Assembly (NCBI GenBank): GCA_023700805.1
Contig: JAMPYF010000006.1
Coordinates: forward strand, 62,001 to 126,000
Direction of reading: 5' to 3'
Origin: Sulfuritalea sp.
GTDB taxonomy: Bacteria > Pseudomonadota > Gammaproteobacteria > Burkholderiales > Rhodocyclaceae
Length of the DNA stretch: 64,000 nucleotides
Made by a program: the position numbers and the translations under genes. Under the pieces are notes generated by a model, which was not told the DNA's origin, ran no database searches, and was given only the letters and a program-made list of their open reading frames with translations. Numbering within the stretch: the first letter of the stretch is position 1; each line of letters opens with the position of its first letter. Positions 1-8,640 of the stretch are shown piece by piece.

Positions 1-863
1 CGGTCGAAACCGTCTTCGTTATCGAAGTCGCCGGCGAATCCGCCCGGTGCTGTGGTCTTATGCTCGACCGGCAGCAATTTCAACAGTTCCTGCACCTCTC
101 CCTGCTCCAGATCGCGGCACTGGCCGCGCTTGAGCCGCGGCGAAAGATGCACGGGGCCGTAACGGACGCGCATCAAACGGCTGACCACCAGCCCTACTGC
201 TTCGAACATGCGCCGCACTTCGCGGTTGCGCCCCTCGGACAGAACCACGCGATACCAGCGATTGGCGCCTTCGCCGCCGCCTTCGGTGATCAGGCTGAAA
301 CTGGCCAGGCCGTCCTCCAGCTGAATGCCGCTGCGCAAGCGTTCGAGCATTTCGGGGGTCGCTTCGCCCAGCACGCGCACCGCGTATTCGCGCTCGATTT
401 CATAGCGCGGATGCATCATGCGATTGGCGAGATTGCCGTCGTTGGTGAACAACAGCAGCCCGCAGGAATTGAAATCCAGGCGGCCGATGGATATCCAGCG
501 CCCGCTCTTGAGCCGCGGCAGCTTGGCAAACACGCTGGGGCGACCGTCCGGATCGTCTCTGGAAACAATCTCGCCCTCGGGCTTGTGATAGACCAGCACG
601 CGCGGCAGGCGCAACTGGAACTTGAGCTGCACCAGCTTGCCATTGACGCGGATCTTGTCCTCGGGACCGACGCGCTGGCCCACATGCGCCGGCAGGCCGT
701 TGACGCTGACGCGACCGGCGGCGATCCATTGCTCGAGCTCGCGCCGCGAACCGAAGCCGGCGTCGGCCAGCGCCTTGTGCAGCTTGGGCGGGTCGATGAA
801 GACGGGTTCGTTGCGCCGCCTGGCGTGAGCCGGCAAAGACGAGCCACCGCGAATGCGCGGCAC
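1..863 (-). CDS. rluB: 23S rRNA pseudouridine synthase RluB, cut by left edge
   Basis: Makes a pseudouridine in 23S rRNA (family position 2605). The readable frame has an N-terminal S4 RNA-binding domain (KLHKALADAGFGSRREL), then the RsuA/RluB catalytic core with GRLDFNSCGLLLFTNDG (catalytic Asp) and EGRNREVRRMFEAVGL. The 3' end lies off the left edge. The start is unresolved: I give a GTG at 863, and a TTG at 836 is also in frame, but neither has a clear ribosome site. The frame stays open upstream, through the end of scpB, to a TTG at 1094, which would add a Ser/Pro/Arg/Gly-rich extension of the kind many RluB proteins carry. Last gene of trpS-scpA-scpB-rluB. Confidence 0.85.
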   Translation of the reverse strand, partial: MPRIRGGSSLPAHARRRNEPVFIDPPKLHKALADAGFGSRRELEQWIAAGRVSVNGLPAHVGQRVGPEDKIRVNGKLVQLKFQLRLPRVLVYHKPEGEIVSRDDPDGRPSVFAKLPRLKSGRWISIGRLDFNSCGLLLFTNDGNLANRMMHPRYEIEREYAVRVLGEATPEMLERLRSGIQLEDGLASFSLITEGGGEGANRWYRVVLSEGRNREVRRMFEAVGLVVSRLMRVRYGPVHLSPRLKRGQCRDLEQGEVQELLKLLPVEHKTTAPGGFAGDFDNEDGFD

Positions 864-909
864 TGCTTCGGCCTGGAGCCGCGGCGAGCCTTGCGGCGGC
901 CGGAAGGGA

Positions 910-1632
910 CTAGCCTTGCGCGATGGGCGGTTCGGCGAGCCCTTCCGGTTCCCGCTCGGTGAGGAGGAGTTGCCCGTCGTCGGGTTCGCCGGGCTGCCGT
1001 TCTGCTGCCTGCCCTGCTCCTGGGTCGCCGAGGTCCGGCTGCGCGGCGCCCGATGCCTGGATCGGGGAGGCTTCGGCGATTGAGGTTTGTCCAAGATCGA
1101 TCACCCTTTCAATTTCAGTCAATGGCGGCAGTTCGGTGAGACTGCGCAGGCCGAGGTCATCGAGAAACTTTCTTGTCGTTGCATACAGCGCCGGGCGCCC
1201 CGGCGCATCTCGATGCCCCACGGCATCGATCCAGCCACGTCCTTCCAGCACCTTCAGTATGTTCGGCGATACTGCCACGCCCCGGACATCTTCGATGTCG
1301 CCGCGCGTCACCGGCTGGCGGTAGGCGATGATCGCCAACGTTTCCATCACCGCCCGCGAATACTTGGGCGGCTTGTCGTTCTTCAGCCGATCGATGTAGG
1401 ACTGATACTCGGGGCGGGTCTGGAAGCGCCAGCCGGATGCCAGTTGCACCAGTTCCGCGCCGCGATTGGCCCAGTCGCGGCGCAAGTCGTCGAGCAGTGT
1501 ACGCCAGGTATCGTCGTCGAACTCCTCGTCGAACAGCTTTTTCAGCTCGGCCAGCGGCAAGGGTTCGGCCGCCACCAGCAGCGCGGTTTCCAGTACGCGC
1601 TTGTAGTCTTCGGGTTTATACAGCGGCAGCAT
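910..1632 (-). CDS. scpB: Segregation and condensation protein ScpB
   Basis: Winged-helix partner of the SMC-ScpA complex, which compacts and segregates the chromosome. 240 aa. The family core is clear: [16 protein letters not shown] at the start, [21 protein letters not shown] in the middle, and the second winged helix with [20 protein letters not shown]. After about residue 185 the protein becomes a low-complexity acidic tail, which is also open in the rluB frame. The start ATG overlaps the end of scpA by 17 nt, so the two are translationally coupled. Confidence 0.93.
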   Translation of the reverse strand: MLPLYKPEDYKRVLETALLVAAEPLPLAELKKLFDEEFDDDTWRTLLDDLRRDWANRGAELVQLASGWRFQTRPEYQSYIDRLKNDKPPKYSRAVMETLAIIAYRQPVTRGDIEDVRGVAVSPNILKVLEGRGWIDAVGHRDAPGRPALYATTRKFLDDLGLRSLTELPPLTEIERVIDLGQTSIAEASPIQASGAAQPDLGDPGAGQAAERQPGEPDDGQLLLTEREPEGLAEPPIAQG

Positions 1633-2506
1633 CGGGCAGCTTCACATAAATGGGCGCCATGGCCTCGTTCTGGGTAATCTCGACGAGGGATTCGCGCGCC
1701 AGTTCCAGCATCGCCAGAAAGCTCACCACCAGCCCTTGCGCGCCCAGCGTCAAGTCGAACAACTGGTCGAACACCACGTAGCCACTGCCCTGCAGGCGGC
1801 GCAGGATGATGCTCATGTGCTCGCGCACCGACAGTTCCTCGCGATGGATCTTGTGGTGCTGATGCACGCGCGCCTGTTTCATCAGCGACAGCCAGGCCAC
1901 CTGCAGGTCATGCAGGCTGACCTCGGGCTGGCGCTCGACGACCTTGTCGGCAATCCACACCGTGATCCATTCGTAGTCGCGCCCGGCCTGCGGCATTTCG
2001 TCCAATCGCGCCGCCGAGGCCTTCATGCGCTCGTATTCGATCAGGCGGCGCACCAGTTCGGCGCGCGGATCTTCCGGCTCGCCGTTCTCCGCCTTGGGCG
2101 GGCGCGGCAGCAGCATGCGCGACTTGATCTCGATCAGCATCGCCGCCATCAGCAGGTATTCGGCGGCCAGTTCCAGGTTGCCCTTGCGCATCGCCTCGAC
2201 ATAGACGAGATACTGCGCCGTAAGCGGCGCCATCGGAATGTCGAGCACGCTGATGTTGGCGCGGCGAATCAGGTAGAGCAGCAGGTCGAGCGGGCCCTCG
2301 AAGGAATCGAGGATGATCTCCAGCGCATCCGGCGGGATGTAAAGGTCGCGCGGCATCTCCGCCATGACCTCGCCATAGACTTTCGGCAGGTGATGCTCGA
2401 TCGTCTCGCCTGCGGCAAGAGTTGGCGTTGGCGAGACGGCGACTTGAGTGGCGACCTGAGCGGCGAATGGAGCGGCAGTCGGCCCCTGTGTCGCGTTGTC
2501 GATCAC
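1616..2506 (-). CDS. scpA: Segregation and condensation protein ScpA
   Basis: Kleisin subunit that bridges SMC heads with ScpB. 296 aa from a GTG whose last bases overlap the trpS stop codon (GTGA); the frame is open further upstream but only through trpS. Family motifs: [20 protein letters not shown] near residue 60, [21 protein letters not shown], and the C-terminal winged helix ending in [16 protein letters not shown]. The first ~50 residues are a low-complexity Ala/Thr/Pro leader that carries a copy of the dispersed 22-nt motif at 2420. Confidence 0.93.
   Translation of the reverse strand: MIDNATQGPTAAPFAAQVATQVAVSPTPTLAAGETIEHHLPKVYGEVMAEMPRDLYIPPDALEIILDSFEGPLDLLLYLIRRANISVLDIPMAPLTAQYLVYVEAMRKGNLELAAEYLLMAAMLIEIKSRMLLPRPPKAENGEPEDPRAELVRRLIEYERMKASAARLDEMPQAGRDYEWITVWIADKVVERQPEVSLHDLQVAWLSLMKQARVHQHHKIHREELSVREHMSIILRRLQGSGYVVFDQLFDLTLGAQGLVVSFLAMLELARESLVEITQNEAMAPIYVKLPDAAAV
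2420..2441 (+). repeat. Dispersed 22-nt motif, copy 1
   Basis: AGTTGGCGTTGGCG followed by AG and ACGGCG; one mismatch from the window consensus AGTTGGCGCTGGCG-NN-ACGGCG. It lies in the disordered N-terminus of scpA, whose coding strand reads it as SPTPTL. Confidence 0.55.
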
Positions 2507-3705
2507 GAGTAATCGACCCCGATCGCTTCGCGCACGTCGCGCATGGTTTCCTGCGCCAGCTTGCGCGCCTTTTCGCAGCCGTCGGCGATGATGTTCTTGA
2601 CCAGTTGCGGATCCTCCTCGTACATCTTGGCCCGCTCGTGCATCGGCTCCTGTTCCCGCAGCACGCCGTCGATCACCGGTTGTTTGCACTCGATGCAGCC
2701 GATTCCGGCCGAGCGGCAACCGCTTTGCACCCAGCTTCTGACGTCTTCGCCGGAATAAATCAGGTGGAACTGCCACACCGGGCATTTCTCGGGATCGCCC
2801 GGGTCGGTGCGCCGCACCCGCGCGGGATCGGTCTGCATGGTGCGAATCTTCTTACCCACCGTCTCGGCATCTTCGCGCAACATGATGGTGTTGCCGTAGG
2901 ACTTGGACATTTTCTGGCCGTCCAGACCGGGCATGCGCGAGGCATGGGTGAGCAGCGCATCGGGCTCGACCAGGATCATCTTGCGCGTGCCTTCGAGCCA
3001 GCCGAAGAGACGTTCACGATCGCCCAGGGAGAGGCTCTGCGCCTCGTTCAGCAATTCGTGAGCCTGCTCCAAAGCCTCGCCCTCGCCCTTCTCCTGATAA
3101 CGGGTACGCAGTTCGTCGTAGAGCTTGGCGCGCTTGCTGCCGAGCTTCTTGACGGCCTCGCGCGCCTTGTCCTCGAAGCCGGATTCGCGTCCGTACAGGT
3201 GGTTGAAGCGGCGCGCGATCTCGCGCGTGAATTCGACATGGGGCACCTGGTCCTCGCCCACGGGAACCTGGTTGGCGCGGTAGATCAGGATGTCGGCCGC
3301 CTGCAGCAGCGGATAGCCGAGAAAGCCATAGGTCGTCAGGTCCTTGTGGGTCAGCTTTTCCTGCTGGTCCTTGTAGGTCGGCACGCGCTCCAGCCAGCTC
3401 AAGGGCGTCATCATCGACAGCAGCAGGTGCAGTTCGGCATGCTCGGGCACCTTGGACTGGATGAAAATCGTCGCCTGGGATGGATCGACACCGGCCGCCA
3501 GCCAGTCGATGACCATGTCGTTGGCGTTGGCGGTGATGGTGCCCGGCTCGTCGTAGGCCGTGGTCAGCGCATGCCAGTCGGCGACGAAGAAGAGGCAGGG
3601 GTACTCGTGCTGGAGCTTGATCCAGTTGGCGAGCACGCCGTGATAGTGGCCGAGATGGAGGCGCCCGGTCGGGCGCATGCCGGAAAGAACTTTTTCTGCG
3701 TACAT
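2503..3705 (-). CDS. trpS: Tryptophanyl-tRNA synthetase
   Basis: Charges tRNA-Trp with tryptophan; class I aminoacyl-tRNA synthetase in the cytoplasm. 400 aa. The HIGH-type motif is in GMRPTGRLHLGHYHGVL near the N-terminus and the KMSKS loop is intact in DGQKMSKSYGN. It belongs to the longer form common in betaproteobacteria, with an inserted region around residues 150-200. I chose the ATG at 3705 (MYAEKVLSG) over an in-frame TTG four codons upstream. Its end overlaps the scpA GTG. Confidence 0.95.
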   Translation of the reverse strand: MYAEKVLSGMRPTGRLHLGHYHGVLANWIKLQHEYPCLFFVADWHALTTAYDEPGTITANANDMVIDWLAAGVDPSQATIFIQSKVPEHAELHLLLSMMTPLSWLERVPTYKDQQEKLTHKDLTTYGFLGYPLLQAADILIYRANQVPVGEDQVPHVEFTREIARRFNHLYGRESGFEDKAREAVKKLGSKRAKLYDELRTRYQEKGEGEALEQAHELLNEAQSLSLGDRERLFGWLEGTRKMILVEPDALLTHASRMPGLDGQKMSKSYGNTIMLREDAETVGKKIRTMQTDPARVRRTDPGDPEKCPVWQFHLIYSGEDVRSWVQSGCRSAGIGCIECKQPVIDGVLREQEPMHERAKMYEEDPQLVKNIIADGCEKARKLAQETMRDVREAIGVDYS

Positions 3706-3706
3706 G

Positions 3707-4351
3707 TCAAAAACCAAAAAGTATTCGAATCAGGGTGTTGAACACCCGCAACAAGGGTCGCAGGATGGTATCCAGCACCCCCAGAAACAGCAATGCCAGC
3801 AGGATAGGAAAGCCCCAGCGTTCCAGCTGGGAAAATTTCCACGCAGCGCGCGGCGGCAAGAGGCTGACTGCAATGCGTCCGCCGTCCAACGGCGGCAGGG
3901 GCAGCAAGTTCAACACCATCAATACGCCGTTGATGCTGATGCCGACCCGCGCCATTTCCTTCAGGGCTTCGGCATAAACCATCTCGGGACTACCGATCGC
4001 CAGCTTCAATAGCAGTGCCCAGAACAGCGCCATGAGCAGATTTGCGCCCGGACCGGCCGCAGCGACCCAGAGCATGTCCTGCTTGGGGCGGCGCAGGTTG
4101 CCGAAATTCACCGGCACCGGCTTGGCCCAGCCGAACAGCAGGCCTCCCGCCGAAACCAACAGGATCAGCGCCGGCACCAGTAGGGTTCCGACCATGTCGA
4201 CATGGCGCAAGGGATTCAGGCTGATGCGCCCCATCTGCCAGGCCGTCGGATCGCCGAAGTGCCTTGCCGCATAGCCGTGCGCCGCCTCGTGCAGCGTGAT
4301 GGCAAAGATGATCGGCAGGGCGGAAATCGCCAGCGTCTGGATAACATTCAT
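3707..4351 (-). CDS. Site-2-protease-type M50 membrane metallopeptidase
   Basis: Rhomboid-sized integral membrane zinc protease of the M50 (S2P/Rip) family; substrate unknown. 214 aa with about five hydrophobic segments. Zinc motif HEAAHG (HExxH) lies in the first membrane helix, and the third ligand motif LNLLPLPPLDGGR (NxxPxPxLDG) lies near residue 155. No PDZ or CBS domain, so this is the minimal form. It ends one base before the trpS ATG and is probably co-transcribed with trpS and the YciO-type gene, an arrangement common in betaproteobacteria. Confidence 0.9.
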   Translation of the reverse strand: MNVIQTLAISALPIIFAITLHEAAHGYAARHFGDPTAWQMGRISLNPLRHVDMVGTLLVPALILLVSAGGLLFGWAKPVPVNFGNLRRPKQDMLWVAAAGPGANLLMALFWALLLKLAIGSPEMVYAEALKEMARVGISINGVLMVLNLLPLPPLDGGRIAVSLLPPRAAWKFSQLERWGFPILLALLFLGVLDTILRPLLRVFNTLIRILFGF

Positions 4352-4378
4352 GGGAGGGGGCGATTTTAGCAGACCGCG

Positions 4379-5005
4379 TCATTCGAGCCCGAAGGGCGCC
4401 AGCGGCCCCTGGCCGGCGCGCACCAGTTCCGGCTGGGCGCCGGTCAGGTTGATGACCGTCGTCATCGCCGTGCCGCACTGGCCGGCATCGATCACCAGGT
4501 CGAGCAGTTTTTCCAGATGCTCGCGGATTTCGTCGGCATCGGCCAGCGGCGCCTCCGAACCCGGCAGGATCAGGGTCGAGGTCAGCAACGGCTCGTCGAG
4601 TTCTTCCAGCAGCGCCAATGCCAGCGGATGATTCGGCACGCGCAGGCCGATGGTCTTGCGTTTGGGATGCAGCACGCGCCGCGGCAACTCCTTGGTGCCT
4701 TCCAGGATAAAGGTGTAGCTGCCCGGCGTGGATGCCTTCAGCAGGCGATACTGGGCATTGTCCACCCGCGCATAAGTGGCGATCTCGGACAGGTCGCGAC
4801 ACATCAGGGTGAAGTGATGCCGCTCGTCCACCCCGCGGATTCTGCGGATCCGATCGAGCAGCGGCGCATAACCGGCGACGCCCGCCAGCGAGTAAGCGGC
4901 ATCGGTGGGCATGGCTATGAGTCCGCCGCTGCGGGCGATTTCAGCGGCCTGCTTGATCAGGCGCGGTTGCGGATGCTCGGGATGAATATGGAATAGCTGG
5001 GCCAT
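4379..5005 (-). CDS. YciO/YrdC/Sua5-family protein
   Basis: Member of the Sua5-YciO-YrdC fold, which binds nucleotide and threonylcarbamoyl-adenylate and includes tRNA t6A synthesis enzymes. 208 aa, one domain, beginning MAQLFHIHPEHPQP with GGLIAMPTDAAYSLA near residue 30, LMCRDLSEIATYARVDNAQ and KTIGLRVPNH. Length, the LxxRDLSEI pattern and the neighbours match the YciO subgroup, whose role is less certain than that of TsaC. It may act in t6A formation, but a TsaC elsewhere in the genome is likely. Upstream of the M50 gene in the same direction. Confidence 0.85.
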   Translation of the reverse strand: MAQLFHIHPEHPQPRLIKQAAEIARSGGLIAMPTDAAYSLAGVAGYAPLLDRIRRIRGVDERHHFTLMCRDLSEIATYARVDNAQYRLLKASTPGSYTFILEGTKELPRRVLHPKRKTIGLRVPNHPLALALLEELDEPLLTSTLILPGSEAPLADADEIREHLEKLLDLVIDAGQCGTAMTTVINLTGAQPELVRAGQGPLAPFGLE

Positions 5006-5088
5006 GCCGGGAACCGAGGACGGGAGACGAAGCGCGGGATTTTACCGGCCCTTTGCGCCGCCGGCATGAAGTCTTAGCTCCGATGCGA

Positions 5089-5928
5089 TCAGAGTTGTGT
5101 CCAGACCGGCGTCAGGCCCTCGGGCAAATCGGGCATTTTCCCCAGGTCGATCCAGCTTTCGCCCGGTCCGTGGAAGTCCGAGGCCCGCGAGGCAAGGAAG
5201 CCGAATTCGCGGGCGATGCGCGAGAACTCCCGCACCTCGTCGTCCTTGTGCGAACCCGACAGGACTTCGATGCCGCGCCCGCCGAGATCCTTGAAGGCGC
5301 CGAACAATACGTGCCGCTCCGCTCGCGACAGCCGGTAGCGGCCCGGATGGGCGACCACCGCAATGCCGCCGGCGCCGACTATCCAGCGCAGCGCGTCTTC
5401 GAGCGTCGCCCAAGCGTGTTCGACATAACCCGGCTTGCCCTTGGCCAGCCAGTAGTCGAACACCGACTTGACGTCCTTGGCATGCCCCTGCTCGACGATG
5501 TAGCGGGCGAAATGGGAACGGCTGACCAGCGCCGGATTGCCGGCATGACGCAATGCGCCTTCGTAGGCGCCATGGATGCCCACCTTGTCCAGTTCCGCCG
5601 CCATGCGCCCGGCACGCGCGTCGCGCCCGCTCCTGATCTGCTGCAGTCCCGCGCTCAATGCCGCATCGGCGGGATCGATGGCGAGGCCGACAATATGCAC
5701 GGTCTGGTCGTCGCCCCAGGAAATCGAGATTTCGACGCCATCGACGAAACGCAGGCCGACCTCGTCCGCCGTCGCGCGCGCCTCGGCCAGCCCGCCGAGT
5801 TCGTCGTGATCGGTCAGCGCCAGCAGTTCGACGCCATTGGCATGGGCACGGCGCACCAGATCGGCCGGCAGCAGCAAGCCGTCGGAGACTGTCGAATGGC
5901 AGTGGAGATCGGCGTTGAGCGGCTTCAT
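5089..5928 (-). CDS. rnm: PHP-domain phosphatase/RNase AM type (Rnm/TrpH/YciV)
   Basis: PHP-domain metal-dependent hydrolase. Family members remove 5' nucleotides from RNA fragments (RNase AM) and dephosphorylate 3',5'-nucleoside bisphosphates. 279 aa. Metal ligands are visible in ADLHCHSTVSDG at the N-terminus, LTDHDELGG, VVAHPGRY and SDFHGPG. The ATG at 5928 sits in an ATGA overlap with the stop of the upstream alpha/beta hydrolase, which fixes the start; the frame is open beyond it only through that gene. About 80 bases without a gene separate it from the YciO-type gene downstream. Confidence 0.9.
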   Translation of the reverse strand: MKPLNADLHCHSTVSDGLLLPADLVRRAHANGVELLALTDHDELGGLAEARATADEVGLRFVDGVEISISWGDDQTVHIVGLAIDPADAALSAGLQQIRSGRDARAGRMAAELDKVGIHGAYEGALRHAGNPALVSRSHFARYIVEQGHAKDVKSVFDYWLAKGKPGYVEHAWATLEDALRWIVGAGGIAVVAHPGRYRLSRAERHVLFGAFKDLGGRGIEVLSGSHKDDEVREFSRIAREFGFLASRASDFHGPGESWIDLGKMPDLPEGLTPVWTQL

Positions 5929-6794
5929 GCGGCGAAAAATTCCTCGATCAGTTGTGCCACCTGCTGCGGCTGGTCGTGCTGCAGGTTGTGGCCGCAGTCC
6001 TCCAGCGTCACCTCTCGCACATCGCGGAAACAGGCGATGCGGCTGCGGTAGTCGGCGGAATCGACGGCGAACAGCTGCTTGAAGATGAAGGAGTCCGCCG
6101 CCGTGACCCAAAGCACGGGCGCCGTCACCCGGCGCCAGATCGCCATGGCCTCTTCGACCCGGTAGATGGTCGGATTGACCCAGCGATGAAAGGGATCGGC
6201 CGCCAGGCGTATGCCGCCCGCCCCGTCGTCCTCGCCCATGTGCTGCGCCAGGAAAGCTGCCTTCTGGTCCGACAGGCGCGGGTTTTCCTTCTGCAGCCGC
6301 GCGGCAAACGCCGCGCGATCAGGATAGGAACGGAAGCTCGGCGTGTCGCGCAACTGGTCCAGCCAGTTCACGTAGCGTTCCGGTGCCTCGTCGGGCGTGT
6401 AGCGGCGCAGGCCCAGCCCCTCCAGATTGATCAGCTGACGGATGCGCTCAGGGCGCAGGCCGGCGTACAGGCAGGCCGCGTTGCCGCCCAGGCTGTGCCC
6501 AACCAGACGCACCGGCTCCTGCGGTGAATAGTGCAGCAGCAGGGCATCGAGATCGGCGATGTAGTCGGGGAACCAGTAGACGTCCTTGTTCCATTCCGAC
6601 AGGCCGAAGCCGCGCCAGTCGGGCGCCACCACGCGCCAGTCCCTTTGCAGGGCATCGACCACGAACTGCCAGGAGGCCGACACATCGCACCAGCCGTGCA
6701 ACAGCACCAGCAGGGGCGCCGACTTGCTGCCCCAGATGCGCACATGCAGACGTCGGCCGCGAATTTGAAGGAATTCAGAATGACAGGCTTTCAT
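5925..6794 (-). CDS. Alpha/beta-fold hydrolase
   Basis: Serine hydrolase or esterase of the alpha/beta superfamily; substrate unknown. 289 aa. The oxyanion HGWCD motif is near residue 35, the nucleophile elbow VGHSLGGNAA near residue 102, and the likely catalytic His in DCGHNLQHDQP near the C-terminus. The cap region (residues ~135-215) is unremarkable. Its stop overlaps the rnm start by four bases. Its 5' region is the repeat-filled gap at 6802-6986, so any promoter lies within or beside those repeats. Confidence 0.88.
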   Translation of the reverse strand: MKACHSEFLQIRGRRLHVRIWGSKSAPLLVLLHGWCDVSASWQFVVDALQRDWRVVAPDWRGFGLSEWNKDVYWFPDYIADLDALLLHYSPQEPVRLVGHSLGGNAACLYAGLRPERIRQLINLEGLGLRRYTPDEAPERYVNWLDQLRDTPSFRSYPDRAAFAARLQKENPRLSDQKAAFLAQHMGEDDGAGGIRLAADPFHRWVNPTIYRVEEAMAIWRRVTAPVLWVTAADSFIFKQLFAVDSADYRSRIACFRDVREVTLEDCGHNLQHDQPQQVAQLIEEFFAA

Positions 6795-6801
6795 GTTGCC
6801 A

Positions 6802-6983
6802 TTTTAGCTCCGGCCGCTGCGCTTAACGTCGATAAGGCCGACGTTAGCCTTCACTGAAACTGCGTTTTAGCTCCGGCCGCTGCGCTTAACGTCGATAAGA
6901 CCGACGTTATGTCTCCGGCGTCCTCGCCGGAGACGGTATCCCGGGATAGCCTTCACTGAAACTGCGTTTTAGCTCCGGGCGCT
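6802..6983 (-). repeat. Three-unit intergenic direct repeat with hairpins
   Basis: Unit 1 (6802-6864, 63 bp) begins TTTTAGCTCCGGC and ends TTAGCCTTCACTGAAAC plus four bases. Unit 2 (6865-6966) is nearly identical but carries about 39 extra bases near its end. A truncated third unit starts at 6967. Each full unit has an internal inverted repeat, AACGTCG and CGACGTT around a 7-8-base loop. It fills the gap between the end of ridA and the start of the alpha/beta hydrolase gene. A related copy lies at 25363-25414. Confidence 0.85.
6911..6948. other. Perfect stem-loop plus palindrome inside repeat unit 2
   Basis: GTCTCCGGCG and CGCCGGAGAC form a perfect 10-bp stem with a 4-base loop (6911-6934), followed by the palindrome TATCCCGGGATA (6937-6948). 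It lies downstream of ridA and could help end that operon's transcript, but there is no T-run on the minus strand, so a classical intrinsic terminator is not supported. Confidence 0.6.
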
Positions 6984-6999
6984 GCACCGAGCCGCGCAA

Positions 7000-7455
7000 T
7001 CAGTCGGGAATGATGGCGGTGGCCTCGATTTCGACGCGGGCCGCGTCTTCCATCAGGCCGGCCACCTGCACCGCCGTCATCGCCGGGAAATTGCGGCCGA
7101 TGACCTCGCGATAGGCGCGGCCAAGCTGTGGATAGGCCGCCAGATACTCGCGCTTGTCGAGCACATACCAGGTCATGCGGATGATGTGTTCGGGCCTGCC
7201 GCCGGCTTCGGCGAGAATGGCGACGATGTTCTGCAGCGCCTGTTTTGCCTGCTCGGCAAAATCGCTGCTGTGAAAGCGGCACTGGCTGTCCCAGCCGATT
7301 TGCCCGCCGATGACCACGCTGCGGCCGCGTGCCGCAATCCCGTTGGAATAACCCTTGGGTGCCGCCCAACCGGCGGGCTGCAGTATCTGGATACCCGACT
7401 CGGGCATGACTTCCTGCTGGCTCATCTTCAATGGAGTCTCCTTCGAATGGTTCAT
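7000..7455 (-). CDS. RidA/YjgF-family enamine/imine deaminase
   Basis: Cytosolic trimeric RidA-fold protein; characterised members hydrolyse reactive enamines and imines to ketones plus ammonia. 151 aa, with an N-terminal extension of about 20 residues before the core ([20 protein letters not shown]). The C-terminal [16 protein letters not shown] matches the conserved EIEA region; the family Arg usually seen before it is in RVEIEA. The ATG overlaps the stop of the acyl-CoA dehydrogenase gene (ATGA), so it is the last gene of the aryl-CoA operon. There it may act on an amino-enone intermediate (inference). Confidence 0.88.
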   Translation of the reverse strand: MNHSKETPLKMSQQEVMPESGIQILQPAGWAAPKGYSNGIAARGRSVVIGGQIGWDSQCRFHSSDFAEQAKQALQNIVAILAEAGGRPEHIIRMTWYVLDKREYLAAYPQLGRAYREVIGRNFPAMTAVQVAGLMEDAARVEIEATAIIPD

Positions 7456-8639
7456 GCCTCGGCGCCCTTGGCAACATCCTTGAGCAACTCGCGGGCAATG
7501 ATCAGTTTCTGCACTTCGGTGGCGCCTTCGTATATCCGCAGGGCACGAATGTCGCGGTAGAGGCGCTCGACCGGTGCCTCGCTGACGACGCCGAGGCCGC
7601 CGAAGATCTGCACGGCGGCGTCGATCACCTGCTGCGCCGACTCGGTGGCGACCATCTTGGCCATCGCGGCCTCCCTGGTAACCGTCCGCCCCTGGTCGCG
7701 CAGCCAGGCCGCGCGATACACCAGCAGGGCCGAGGCGTCGATGGCGGCGGCCATGTCGGCCAGCTTGGCCTGCGTCAGTTGGAAATCGGCCAGGCTGCGA
7801 TCGAACATCCTGCGCGTGGTGGCGCGCTGCAGGGCCTCATCCAGCGCGCGGCGGGCAAAGCCCAGGGCCGCCGCGGCGACCGAGGTGCGGAAGATGTCGA
7901 GCGTGCGCATCGCCAGCTTGAAACCCTGACCGGGCTCGCCCAGCAACTGGCTGGCCGGGATGCGGCAGTGGCTGAAACGCAGGCGCGCCAGCGGATGCGG
8001 CGCGATGACTTCGATGCGCTCGGCGATCTCCAGTCCCGCCGTATCGGCATCGACGATGAAGGCGCTGATGCCGCGCGTTCCGGGCGCCTCGCCGGTGCGC
8101 GCGAACACCACGTAGAAATCCGCGATGCCGCCGTTGGAAATCCAGGTTTTCTCGCCGTTGAGGACATAGCTGTCGCCGTCCCGATGCGCGGCACAGCGCA
8201 TCGCGCCGACGTCGGACCCCGCTTCCGGCTCGGACAGCGCGAAGGCGGCAACGGCGGATCCTGCGACGACGCGCGGCAGGTAGTTACGCTTTTGCTCGGC
8301 GCTGCCCTGCAAGGTGATAGCGCCGCTGCCCAGGCCCTGCATGGCAAAGGCGAAGTCGGCCAGCCCCGAGTGGCGGGCCAGGGTCTCGCGGATCAGGCAG
8401 ATCGCGCGCGTGTCGATGTTCTCGGCGCTGCCGCCCCAGTCCGTGCCGCCGACGGCATAACGGATCCAGTTCCCCGCGCCGAACTTGCGCACCAGCTCGA
8501 TGCAGGCGGCATCGGTCGCCGCGCCGCGCGCATGCGGCGCGTCGTCGATGTTCTCCGTGGCCCAGCGTTCGAGTTCGAGCGCCAGAGCCCGGTGCTCGGG
8601 CTCCAGAAACGGCCAGTCGAGGTAGCTCGTATCGGCCAT
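7452..8639 (-). CDS. Acyl-CoA dehydrogenase of the aryl-CoA operon
   Basis: FAD-dependent alpha,beta-dehydrogenation of an acyl- or cyclic acyl-CoA, passing electrons to ETF. 395 aa, normal length. Motifs: [13 protein letters not shown] near residue 137 (substrate/FAD), KTWISNGG, and the C-terminal [19 protein letters not shown] (the usual catalytic base region). One base separates it from the enoyl-CoA hydratase gene upstream and it overlaps ridA downstream. Azoarcus evansii 2-aminobenzoate operons contain a comparable gene. Confidence 0.92.
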   Translation of the reverse strand: MADTSYLDWPFLEPEHRALALELERWATENIDDAPHARGAATDAACIELVRKFGAGNWIRYAVGGTDWGGSAENIDTRAICLIRETLARHSGLADFAFAMQGLGSGAITLQGSAEQKRNYLPRVVAGSAVAAFALSEPEAGSDVGAMRCAAHRDGDSYVLNGEKTWISNGGIADFYVVFARTGEAPGTRGISAFIVDADTAGLEIAERIEVIAPHPLARLRFSHCRIPASQLLGEPGQGFKLAMRTLDIFRTSVAAAALGFARRALDEALQRATTRRMFDRSLADFQLTQAKLADMAAAIDASALLVYRAAWLRDQGRTVTREAAMAKMVATESAQQVIDAAVQIFGGLGVVSEAPVERLYRDIRALRIYEGATEVQKLIIARELLKDVAKGAEA

Positions 8640-8640
8640 G

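Noticed and set aside
3519-3540. Motif-like GTTGGCGTTGGCGGTGATGG in trpS
   Set aside because: Resembles the first half of the dispersed motif but lacks the ACGGCG block.
6802-6983. CRISPR array
   Set aside because: Only three units without spacers of equal size between identical repeats, and internal hairpins rather than spacers; no cas gene nearby.
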